In this document: piece by piece, positions 1-5,628 of the stretch
How positions within the stretch are numbered: the first letter of the stretch is position 1
Layout: the number at the start of each line of letters is the position of its first letter
NCBI GenBank assembly: GCA_016206385.1
Contig: JACQRS010000287.1
Coordinates: 1 to 6,370 of the forward strand
Source: Candidatus Rokuibacteriota bacterium
Lineage (GTDB): Bacteria > Methylomirabilota > Methylomirabilia > Rokubacteriales > CSP1-6
Length of the DNA: 6,370 nt
Direction of reading: 5' to 3'
The notes under the pieces: model-generated
Databases searched by the model: none
What the model was told of the DNA's origin: nothing
Seen by the model: the letters and a program-made list of their open reading frames with translations, nothing else
Program-made: the position numbers and the translations under genes

Positions 1-344
1 ACCGAAAGCCCGGTCTGGCCGCCCTTGAGCAGGAACCGGTAGCGCGCGTTGGTGTCCTCGGCGGTGCCGAAGCCCGCGATCTGCCGCATGGTCCACGGCC
101 GGGCGCGGTACATGGTGGGGTAGGGACCGCGGGTGAAGGGGAACTGGCCGGGGAAGCCGAGCTGTTCGGCGTAGTCGAAGCCTTCGAGATCGGCCGGCGT
201 GTAGAGCCGGTTGAGCTCCCGTCCCGACAGCGTGGTGAAGGCGTTCTGGCGTTCGGGCTGCCGGGCCTGAAACGCGCGGAGGACTCGCTCCTCCCATGCC
301 GTCTGCTCCTGCTTGATGGCCTCGATCCACTTTGGATCAAACAT
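1..344 (-). CDS. B12-dependent acyl-CoA mutase large subunit, N-terminal part (2-hydroxyisobutyryl-CoA mutase-like), runs off the left edge
   Basis: This is the first 114 codons of the substrate-binding subunit of a coenzyme-B12 acyl-CoA mutase, which rearranges CoA-thioester carbon skeletons by a radical mechanism. The translation contains the family signature at the TIM-barrel entrance: TRGPYPTMYRARPWTMRQ (71-88), then IAGFGTAEDTN (89-99) and GQTGLS (109-114). Counted by alignment with methylmalonyl-CoA mutase (Tyr75, Thr77, Met78, Arg82, Thr85, Gln88), everything matches except residue 89, which is Ile (codon 80-78) instead of Tyr. Family knowledge: this site is Tyr in methylmalonyl-CoA, Phe in isobutyryl-CoA and Ile in 2-hydroxyisobutyryl-CoA mutase. 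The ATG at 344 has an AAGAGG ribosome site (351-356) six bases upstream and overlaps the GNAT gene by 8 bases. About 450 residues should lie outside the window. The mutase family is certain; HcmA-type specificity is inferred from one residue plus the neighbouring ligase. Automated annotation would probably say methylmalonyl-CoA mutase. Confidence 0.93.
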   Translation of the reverse strand, partial: MFDPKWIEAIKQEQTAWEERVLRAFQARQPERQNAFTTLSGRELNRLYTPADLEGFDYAEQLGFPGQFPFTRGPYPTMYRARPWTMRQIAGFGTAEDTNARYRFLLKGGQTGLS

Positions 345-822
345 GGCTTCCCTCTTGATCCCCCAGAATCGTGACCCCATCGCGCCCGTGTCCGAGGCGG
401 CTCGGGAGCCGCTTGTAGAAGAGCAGCTCGCGGGAGCCCTGGGGGAGATTGTCGATGTAGCCGCTCGCCGTGAAACCGAGAGCGCTGTGCATCCGGATGG
501 AAGCGGCGTTGGTCTCCTCGGTGGAAGAGAAGAGCCGGGGGCTCAGGCTCTCGGCCTCCACGGCCTGGTACAGCGCACGGGCGATTCCCTTCCGGCGACG
601 CTCAGGCTCCACGACGACGAGCGAGACGAATGTGCAGTTGAACCAGTCGGTCCGGTACACCACAAACCCTACCACATCTCCGCCTTCGCTGGCGACCAGG
701 AGTTGCCCGCGATCCAGCGCCACCTGGAGAAAGGGCTGGCCCCGACGGGAATCCATCAGCTCGGTTGCCAGCTCGACGCAGGCAGGAAAGTCTTCGACCT
801 GACCATAGCGGATCTCAACCAT
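337..822 (-). CDS. GNAT-family N-acetyltransferase
   Basis: This 161-residue cytoplasmic protein of the GCN5-related acetyltransferase fold transfers an acyl group from acyl-CoA to an amine; its substrate cannot be read from sequence. Beta-strand 4 and motif A are at 66-90, with the pyrophosphate-binding loop RRRKGIA (Arg76-x-x-Gly79-x-Ala81). Motif B follows as NAASIRMHSALGF (105-117), and the chain closes with the usual ELLFYKRL strand (132-139) plus about 20 polar residues whose codons overlap the mutase ribosome site and start. The ATG at 822 is favoured by a strong AAGGAG (829-834) six bases upstream. It overlaps the ligase stop by 8 bases and the mutase start by 8 bases, so it is tightly coupled to both. 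Possible roles are lysine acylation of the adjacent ligase, as known for AMP-forming acyl-CoA synthetases, or a small-molecule acetylation; both are inference. Family assignment is secure. Confidence 0.9.
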   Translation of the reverse strand: MVEIRYGQVEDFPACVELATELMDSRRGQPFLQVALDRGQLLVASEGGDVVGFVVYRTDWFNCTFVSLVVVEPERRRKGIARALYQAVEAESLSPRLFSSTEETNAASIRMHSALGFTASGYIDNLPQGSRELLFYKRLPSRLGHGRDGVTILGDQEGSHV

Positions 823-2248
823 TCCCGGCTCCTTCGCTCGAGCGAAGCTCTCTGAAGAGGTCGCGGTTGTCCATCACCCGCCGCGCCTTGAACTCGGTTC
901 GGGGCAGCGCGTCGGGAGGCATGAGCTGGACCTTGGCCCAGAGGCCGATGGCGGCCCGGACGCGCTCGGCGATGTCCCGCCTCAGCGCCTCCAGCACTTC
1001 GGGATGCCCCTCCGCCCGCGCCGCCACCTCTTGCGTGAACTCGGCCTGGACCACCAGCTCGTCCATCGTCTCCTCACGCGAGATGATGATCCTGAACTCC
1101 TCCCCGAACCCCCGCGCGGCGCGCAGCACCTCCTCGATGGCGCTCGGGTAGACGTTTTCACCGCGGACGATGAACATGTCGTCCACCCGGCCGTAGATCC
1201 CCTTGGGCAGACGCGGGTAGGTCCGGCCACACTCGCATGGGGCGTCGGTCCAGCTCGAGAGGTCGCCGGACCAGAAGCGGATCATGGGCTGTGAGGTCCG
1301 CTCGAGATGAGTGTAAACCGGCACGCCCTCCTTGCCGTACGGGACCAGCTCTTTCGTGTCAGGGTGGAGCAGCTCTGTACAGACGATGTCCTGCCACAGA
1401 TGCATGCCCGTGCGGAAGGCGCACTCGCCGTTGGTCATCCAGGGGGTCGTCTCGGCGGTGGAGCCGGTGTCAACGCAGATCCCGCCGTAGGCCTCCTCCA
1501 GCCGGCGCTTGGTGGACGGGATGGAGGCTCCGGGCTCGCCGGAGAAGAAGAGGATCTTGATGCCGAACTCTTTGGGGTCGATCCCCTCCTGCCGCGCTTT
1601 CTCCGCCACATACAGGCCGTAGGATGGCGTGCCGTAAAAGGCCGTGGGCTTGATGTCCCGGAGCCAGCGGAGCGCCTGGAGGGTCTGGCCGGGCACGCCG
1701 GCGCCGAAGGGAAACGAGACGCACCCAAGGCGCTCGGCCCCGGCCAGGGCGCCCCAACCTCCCATGTAGAGGGAGAAGAACGAGCCGAAGAACACCGTGT
1801 GGCCCGGGCGGAGCCCGAACCCCCACATGATCCGCGCATGCGCGTTGGCGATCCGGCGCCAGTCGTCCCGCCCGATGGCGAAGGCGGTGGGCTTCCCGGT
1901 GGTGCCCGAGGTGCCGTGGATGTGGAAGACCTCGTGGGGCTCGATGCAGAGGTAGGAGCCGAAGGGCGGGCGGGCGGCCTGATCCTCCCTGAGCTCCTGC
2001 TTGGTGAGGACCGGCACCTTCCTGAAATCGTCCAGGCTTTTGATGTCACCGGGCTCGAGGCCCGCCACCTTCCACTTCCGCCGGTAGAAGGGAGCCCGCT
2101 CCCAGGCCCAGCTCATCACCCCCTGGATCTTCTGGAGGATTTCGCGCTCGCGCGCCTCGGGGTCCTGGCACTCCCGCTCTTTGAACCAATAGGGAGAGCC
2201 GGGCTCGGGCCAGTAGCCCTCGTCGTAGCGGGGCGGCCAGGAGGTCAT
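815..2248 (-). CDS. AMP-forming acyl-CoA ligase, phenylacetate-CoA ligase (PaaK)-like; candidate 2-hydroxyacid-CoA ligase
   Basis: This 477-residue ANL-superfamily ligase joins a carboxylic acid to CoA through an acyl-adenylate, using ATP. Motifs appear in order: P-loop HGTSGTTGKPT (111-121), aromatic acceptor region FYGTPSYG (204-211), A5 GSTAETTP (262-269), SGDL (327-330) in place of TGDL, a PaaK-type cysteine pair CECGRTYPRL (338-347), hinge and A8 GRVDDMFIVRGENVYP (353-368), and A10 PRTEFKARR (449-457) with presumed catalytic Lys454. The N-terminal RYDEGYW and FYRRKW segments are also PaaK-like; PaaK itself is near 435 residues, so this one is somewhat long. An in-frame extension to 2449 is discarded because it is low-complexity sequence inside the hydrolase gene. 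The ATG at 2248 overlaps the hydrolase TGA as ATGA and has no visible Shine-Dalgarno site, suggesting translational reinitiation. Being next to an Ile89 mutase suggests 2-hydroxyisobutyrate or a similar acid as substrate; an aryl acid remains possible. Confidence 0.92.
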   Translation of the reverse strand: MTSWPPRYDEGYWPEPGSPYWFKERECQDPEAREREILQKIQGVMSWAWERAPFYRRKWKVAGLEPGDIKSLDDFRKVPVLTKQELREDQAARPPFGSYLCIEPHEVFHIHGTSGTTGKPTAFAIGRDDWRRIANAHARIMWGFGLRPGHTVFFGSFFSLYMGGWGALAGAERLGCVSFPFGAGVPGQTLQALRWLRDIKPTAFYGTPSYGLYVAEKARQEGIDPKEFGIKILFFSGEPGASIPSTKRRLEEAYGGICVDTGSTAETTPWMTNGECAFRTGMHLWQDIVCTELLHPDTKELVPYGKEGVPVYTHLERTSQPMIRFWSGDLSSWTDAPCECGRTYPRLPKGIYGRVDDMFIVRGENVYPSAIEEVLRAARGFGEEFRIIISREETMDELVVQAEFTQEVAARAEGHPEVLEALRRDIAERVRAAIGLWAKVQLMPPDALPRTEFKARRVMDNRDLFRELRSSEGAGNG

Positions 2249-3081
2249 CGCGCGTTGAGGAAGGCCCGGAGCGCCGCCTTGACCTTCGGGTTCTGGCCCA
2301 TGAGCACGGTGTAGTGGTTGGTCTTCGGGACGACGACGAGCTTCGACCTGGGGATCGCCCGGACCATCGCCTCCGCCTCCTCCTGGGTCATCAGACAGTC
2401 GGTGGCGGTGAGGAGGCCCTCGGGAGCGCGCAGAATCAGGGTGGGGCACTTCACCTGGTGGTGATGGACCCAGAGGCGCTCTCGCGCCAGATTTGCCAGC
2501 TCCTCCTCGATGGCATGCTTGACGACCTTGGAGCGGACCGCGCCTGAGGGCAGCACCTCCACGTCATAGCGGAAGTAGCGCTCCAGGTGGTCGTTCCAGC
2601 GACCGGCAAACATCGGGAGGCCCTTGAGCCGCTCGAGAAAGGCCGCCATGGACGGGAAGTCGACGCCGAGACGGCTGAGGGCGGGAGCGAGGGAATCCAG
2701 GACCTCGGCTCTCACGTCGATCCCTCCGTCAACCAGGATCAGCTTGAAGACGCGCCGAGGGAAGCCGACGGCAAAGCGGAGGGCGATGGCAGCGCCAAGG
2801 GAGTGACCCATGACAACGGCCTTCTTGAGTCCGAAGTGGTCGAGCAGCGCGGCCAGGTCCTGGCAGTGGATCTCGAGGCTGTAGCCCTTCTCGGGCTTGT
2901 CGCTGTCCCCGCGCCCCCTGAGGTCGTAGGCAATCAGCCGGTAGTCGGGCGCGAGAACATCGGCCATCGAGGTCCAGCAGGTGTGGTTGGCGGTGAGGCC
3001 GTGGATGCAGACGATGGCAGGGCCCTTGCCCGGCCACTCGCTCACCGCAAGCGAGACCCCATTCACCGTCGCGCGGGGCAT
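2245..3081 (-). CDS. Alpha/beta-hydrolase fold protein (esterase/thioesterase-like)
   Basis: This 278-residue hydrolase of the MhpC/COG0596 type has no signal peptide and is therefore cytoplasmic. Visible landmarks are the oxyanion loop IHGLTAN (26-32), the family segment YDLRGRGDSDKP (52-63), the nucleophile elbow GHSLG (92-96) with Ser94, and a terminal NHYTVL with catalytic His256. The acid is less clear: Asp228 in LLTATD or Glu221 in RAPEG are the candidates after strand 6. A helical cap (about 125-205) covers the active site. The ATG at 3081 has AGGA (3087-3090) five bases upstream. Its stop overlaps the ligase start by 4 bases, so the two are probably co-translated; a simple reading is that it hydrolyses an ester, lactone or thioester to free the acid the ligase activates. 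That pairing is inference; the substrate cannot be told from sequence. Confidence 0.92.
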   Translation of the reverse strand: MPRATVNGVSLAVSEWPGKGPAIVCIHGLTANHTCWTSMADVLAPDYRLIAYDLRGRGDSDKPEKGYSLEIHCQDLAALLDHFGLKKAVVMGHSLGAAIALRFAVGFPRRVFKLILVDGGIDVRAEVLDSLAPALSRLGVDFPSMAAFLERLKGLPMFAGRWNDHLERYFRYDVEVLPSGAVRSKVVKHAIEEELANLARERLWVHHHQVKCPTLILRAPEGLLTATDCLMTQEEAEAMVRAIPRSKLVVVPKTNHYTVLMGQNPKVKAALRAFLNAR

Positions 3082-3126
3082 GGCGATCCTATTCGACTTC
3101 GGCGCTGAGGCGGACAGGTCGGCGCC

Positions 3127-3771
3127 TCATTCGCGCCCTCGGCCCAGCCGGTTCACGAGGGCATCAAGCGCACCGGCGACCCGCTCCACCCGGGGCTCCA
3201 CTTCCAGCGTCTCGAGCAGTTCCTGGCGCAGGTCCAGGTCGGGCAGGACAGCAGAGGCGATGCGATCGACGAGGACGCCCGGGGGTTGGCCGTCAGCGAG
3301 CACGGAGTCCAGCAGGTTTGCCGGGCGGTCGAGTGCCCGGAGCAGAAGCGCGCACGCTTCGCGAATGCGGGAAAGCCACCGGGACACGTCGGTTGCAGGC
3401 GGGATGTCATCCAGGCGGTCGGCAACCGCGATGCGGTAGAGGGTGTCGGTGGGCAGCTCCAGCCTGATGCGAATCCGGCACTCGCCTTTGACGATGATGT
3501 TGTAGCGGCCCGTGGCGAGACGCTCCCAGTTGATGATCTCCCCGGCGCCCGCGACGGCGTGGACCGCTGGCGTGCCCGCGTAGATCGGCTCGTATCCCGG
3601 CCGGAGCCTCACGATGGCCAGTCGTCCATCGCGAGCCAAGGCGTCAGTGACCATCGCGCGGTAGCGCGCTTCGAAGATGTGCAAGGGCTGGAGCGTGTGG
3701 GGAAAGAACGTGAGGTCGGGGAGGGGAAAGATGGGGAGGACGATTCGCGACTCCCAGGGTTTCCCGGCCAC
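3127..3771 (-). CDS. Stand-alone LON substrate-binding (Lon N-terminal, PUA-like) domain protein
   Basis: This 214-residue protein matches the N-terminal substrate-recognition domain of Lon protease without the ATPase and protease parts. The hallmark is LPIFPLPDLTFFPHTLQPL (12-30) followed by HIFEARYRAMV (31-41). A second block, YAGTPAVHAVAGAGEI (64-79) then RYNIIVKGECRIRI (89-102), corresponds to the family's GT...I and G-x-x-R-F/I-x-I strands. The C-terminal half (about 128-205) is helical and ends in charged residues. The size is normal for bacterial free-standing LON-domain proteins of about 200 residues, so it is not a broken lon gene. The start is GTG at 3771, chosen because GAGAGG (3779-3784) lies seven bases upstream and the LON motif begins straight after. 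It is 26 bases downstream of the propeller gene and 45 bases upstream of the hydrolase. Its role is unknown; binding of misfolded protein is conjecture from Lon. Confidence 0.88.
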   Translation of the reverse strand: MAGKPWESRIVLPIFPLPDLTFFPHTLQPLHIFEARYRAMVTDALARDGRLAIVRLRPGYEPIYAGTPAVHAVAGAGEIINWERLATGRYNIIVKGECRIRIRLELPTDTLYRIAVADRLDDIPPATDVSRWLSRIREACALLLRALDRPANLLDSVLADGQPPGVLVDRIASAVLPDLDLRQELLETLEVEPRVERVAGALDALVNRLGRGRE

Positions 3772-3778
3772 CGGCTCG

Positions 3779-3784
3779 CCTCTC
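3779..3784 (-). promoter_or_regulatory. Ribosome binding site deciding the GTG start of the LON-domain gene
   Basis: GAGAGG on the minus strand lies seven bases before the GTG at 3771, inside the 26-base gap after the propeller stop. It supports a separate initiation at GTG 3771 for the LON-domain protein. Confidence 0.6.
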
Positions 3785-3797
3785 TCGCGCCGTTCGG

Positions 3798-4814
3798 CTA
3801 GGGCACTCGCAGGATCGAGAACGGGCGCATTCCTCCCGTTCCCACCCGCGAGACCTGACCGGTCCCCAGCTCCACCACGGTCAGCTCGTCGTGCCCCCCG
3901 AGGGCGAAACCGCCCGTGAGGTAAACCCGGCGGCCTTCGGAATCCAGCGCCATCTGCTCGTGGTCCTTCCCCAGCGGAATCCGCCGAAGCTCCGCGAACG
4001 TCTTTGCGTCGATCTCAGACAGGGAACCGTCTCCGCCGAAGACATTGTTGGCGAGGTAGAGGCGGCGTCCGTCAGCGGAGAGGGCGATCCCGTGCTGGTG
4101 GGCATTGATCGCGAGCCGGTGGACGGTGACCGTAAAAGTGGCGCTGTCGATCGTGGCCAACGCCCGGCCCTGGAAGGGGAGATACAGCATCGTCCCATCC
4201 GGCGCCATCGCCAGGTAGTGAGGCTTGTCAAACGCCCCCTCGCCGAGCGGCTTCAGGGAGATCGTCCGGCGCTTGGCCAGCGACGCGGCGTCGATCACGG
4301 AGAGGGAAAAGCCATCGTGCTCGGGGACGTAGAGCGTCTTCCCATCGGGCGAGAGATAGATGCCGAAGGCGCGCTCGCCGATCGGAACCTGCCCGCGGGG
4401 GCGGCCGCCACGCAACTCCACAGCAAAGAGCCGATCCCCACCGCTCAGGTGGACCGCGACATAGCAGACGGCGCCGTCGCGGGAGAGGGCCACGCCCATT
4501 CCCTGGCCGCCCAGCGACACGCGCTGCTCGACGGCTCCGGCCTCGAGGTTCACGGTGGCCAGGCCGGCTGCGTAGGAGACACAGGCCACCTTTCCGTCCG
4601 GCGTCACGGCCACGCCCCACGCCCGCTCGCCAACCGGAATCCTCTTGCGTACCGTGAGGGAGGCCTCGTCCAGGATCGCCAGGTTGCCGGACCCGCGATT
4701 CGTGATGTAGAGGGTCCCCGCCTCCGCCGAGTGGGGTAGAAGGGCGCAGAGCGCGCTCCCGAGGGCCAGGACGAAAGGCCGCCACATTCTTCGTCGCTGC
4801 TCGGCCGAATGCAT
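3798..4814 (-). CDS. Secreted YVTN-type seven-bladed beta-propeller protein
   Basis: From the ATG at 4814 this is 338 residues. Residues 1-32 form a Sec signal peptide: a basic stretch with RRR at 7-9, hydrophobic core FVLALGSALCALL (14-26), and a probable cut after AEA (30-32). The rest consists of repeats ending in the P/A-D-G turn: TPDGK, SRDGA, SPDGK, APDGT, SADGR and SEGR, six clear blades, with TGGMRPFSILRVP completing a seventh. LYITN (34-38) is the YVTN motif. Such propellers are periplasmic and bind protein or small ligands; some accompany PQQ or cytochrome enzymes, but none is visible nearby. The frame stays open to 4895; upstream starts are rejected because they precede the signal peptide and overlap nfi. 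The choice between ATG 4814 and ATG 4787 (329 residues) is open, as neither has a Shine-Dalgarno site; 4814 fits a promoter that would leave almost no leader. Function unknown. Confidence 0.85.
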   Translation of the reverse strand: MHSAEQRRRMWRPFVLALGSALCALLPHSAEAGTLYITNRGSGNLAILDEASLTVRKRIPVGERAWGVAVTPDGKVACVSYAAGLATVNLEAGAVEQRVSLGGQGMGVALSRDGAVCYVAVHLSGGDRLFAVELRGGRPRGQVPIGERAFGIYLSPDGKTLYVPEHDGFSLSVIDAASLAKRRTISLKPLGEGAFDKPHYLAMAPDGTMLYLPFQGRALATIDSATFTVTVHRLAINAHQHGIALSADGRRLYLANNVFGGDGSLSEIDAKTFAELRRIPLGKDHEQMALDSEGRRVYLTGGFALGGHDELTVVELGTGQVSRVGTGGMRPFSILRVP

Positions 4815-4824
4815 TTGTAGGGGA

Positions 4825-4853
4825 AGCCTAGCCCGCATCACTCTGACAGTCAA
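4825..4853 (-). promoter_or_regulatory. Candidate sigma-70-type promoter for the leftward gene series
   Basis: On the minus strand, TTGACT (4853-4848) and TAGGCT (4830-4825) are separated by exactly 17 bases. The -35 matches consensus at five of six positions and the -10 at three of six, with the key first T, second A and last T present. Transcription would begin near 4818, giving a leader of only a few bases before ATG 4814 or about 30 bases before ATG 4787. It lies where a promoter is needed, in the divergent gap upstream of nfi. Confidence 0.45.
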
Positions 4854-4878
4854 GGACGGGCTCGGCATCAGTCCGTCG

Positions 4879-4884
4879 TACAAT
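4879..4884 (+). promoter_or_regulatory. Candidate -10 element of the nfi promoter
   Basis: TACAAT matches the TATAAT consensus at five of six positions and stands out in GC-rich surroundings. No convincing -35 is seen 16-18 bases upstream. The expected transcription start is about 4890-4892, only two to four bases before the nfi ATG at 4894, which has no Shine-Dalgarno site. The arrangement fits a leaderless or nearly leaderless message. Confidence 0.35.
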
Positions 4885-4893
4885 TCTGACACC

Positions 4894-5628
4894 ATGGGCG
4901 CCCGACTGCCCCGCCGCTGGCCCCTGACGGTCGCTGAGGCGCGTGAGCTTCAGGAGAGATTCTCCTCCATGGTGGAACTCACGGGTGGGCCGAAGCGCGT
5001 GAGGCTCGTCGCCGGAGCGGACCTGGCCTACCGCAGCGATGGCGGCCTGGCTTGGGCGGCTGTGGTGCTGCTGACCATGCCCGATGGGCGCCTGGTGGAG
5101 TCAGCCAGCGCAGCCGGGCCGCTACGGTTCCCCTATGTCCCGGGCTACCTCTCGTTCCGCGAGGGACCGCTGCTCCGCGCGGCCTTCGGGCGCCTCCGCG
5201 CGCGCCCCGATCTCTGCCTCTTTGACGGCCAGGGGCTGGCGCATCCTCGTCGCTTCGGCCTCGCCTGCCACCTCGGAGTCCTCCTCGACCTTCCGAGCGT
5301 GGGATGCGCCAAGTCGCTGCTGGTGGGGGAGTACGAGGAGCCGGGGCCCGACCGCGGGGACTGGAGTCCTCTCCGCCTGGACGGGAGGCGCGTCGGAGCA
5401 GTGGTGAGAACGCGCGAGGGAGTGAAGCCGATCTTTGTCTCGCCGGGACACCGAATCGGGATCTCTCAGTCGGTCCGCTGGGTGCTTGCCTGCTCTCGCT
5501 TCCGTGTGCCCGAGCCGATCCGGCTCGCCGAGCAGCTCGTCAACCGCCTGCGGTCCTCTCCCCTGGGGGGGAGAGGCAATGAGGTGAGGGGGCGTCGTCA
5601 GTACGTCCCCGGCCGGATCTCGCGATAG
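4894..5628 (+). CDS. nfi: Endonuclease V (deoxyinosine 3'-endonuclease)
   Basis: This DNA-repair enzyme nicks DNA one phosphodiester 3' of deoxyinosine and other deaminated bases. At 244 residues it is slightly longer than the usual 210-230. Conserved blocks are in order: VAGADLAY (39-46) with catalytic Asp43; PYVPGYLSFREGP (80-92) with wedge Tyr81 and metal ligand Glu90; LFDGQGLAHPRRFGLACHLG (109-128) with catalytic Asp111; GCAKSLL (137-143); and GAVVRTREGVKPIFVSPGHR (168-187) with His186. All catalytic positions known from Thermotoga EndoV are kept. The ATG at 4894 is the only sensible start ahead of the N-terminal helix. It is the only rightward gene here, divergent from the propeller and convergent with the RraA-like gene. 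The last ~24 residues (from SSPLGG, 221 onward) do not look like EndoV; they are encoded by a palindromic repeat and by sequence overlapping the 3' end of the next gene. Confidence 0.96.
   Translation: MGARLPRRWPLTVAEARELQERFSSMVELTGGPKRVRLVAGADLAYRSDGGLAWAAVVLLTMPDGRLVESASAAGPLRFPYVPGYLSFREGPLLRAAFGRLRARPDLCLFDGQGLAHPRRFGLACHLGVLLDLPSVGCAKSLLVGEYEEPGPDRGDWSPLRLDGRRVGAVVRTREGVKPIFVSPGHRIGISQSVRWVLACSRFRVPEPIRLAEQLVNRLRSSPLGGRGNEVRGRRQYVPGRISR
5555..5592. repeat. REP-like palindromic repeat / bidirectional hairpin
   Basis: A perfect 9-base inverted repeat, CCTCTCCCC (5555-5563) and GGGGAGAGG (5568-5576), flanks a four-base TGGG loop. It is followed by a purine-rich tail to 5592 containing GAGGTGAGGGGG. 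This resembles the dispersed CCCTCTCCCC...GGGGAGAGGG...GGTGAGGGGG palindromes common between genes in many GC-rich bacteria. It sits in the end of nfi just past the stop of the RraA-like gene, so it could also form an RNA hairpin at the ends of both transcripts. There is no U-run, so it is not a classical intrinsic terminator. Repeat status needs other genomic copies. Confidence 0.55.

Noticed and set aside
1307..2314. 335-residue open frame on the plus strand antisense to the ligase
   Set aside because: Low-complexity Gly/Ala/Pro/Glu-rich translation without family motifs. Long antisense frames are expected opposite GC-rich genes, and the minus strand holds every ANL ligase motif.
2249..2449. 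67-residue N-terminal extension of the ligase frame
   Set aside because: Pro/Arg/Gly-rich sequence that lies wholly inside the hydrolase coding region; PaaK-like homology begins right after ATG 2248.
3101..3126. Possible terminator hairpin between the LON-domain gene and the hydrolase
   Set aside because: Only a five-base GGCGC/GCGCC stem with a 16-base loop and no U-run; too weak to call.
3127..3771. Truncated lon protease pseudogene
   Set aside because: No ATPase or protease remnant follows, it has its own start and stop with a ribosome site, and the length is normal for free-standing LON-domain proteins.
3891..4739. 282-residue open frame on the plus strand antisense to the propeller
   Set aside because: No recognisable domain, and its frame mirrors the codon pattern of the propeller, whose repeats and signal peptide are clear.
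4815..4895. Start of the propeller gene at 4895
   Set aside because: It would put 27 residues before the n-region of the signal peptide, cover the candidate promoter and overlap the nfi start codon.
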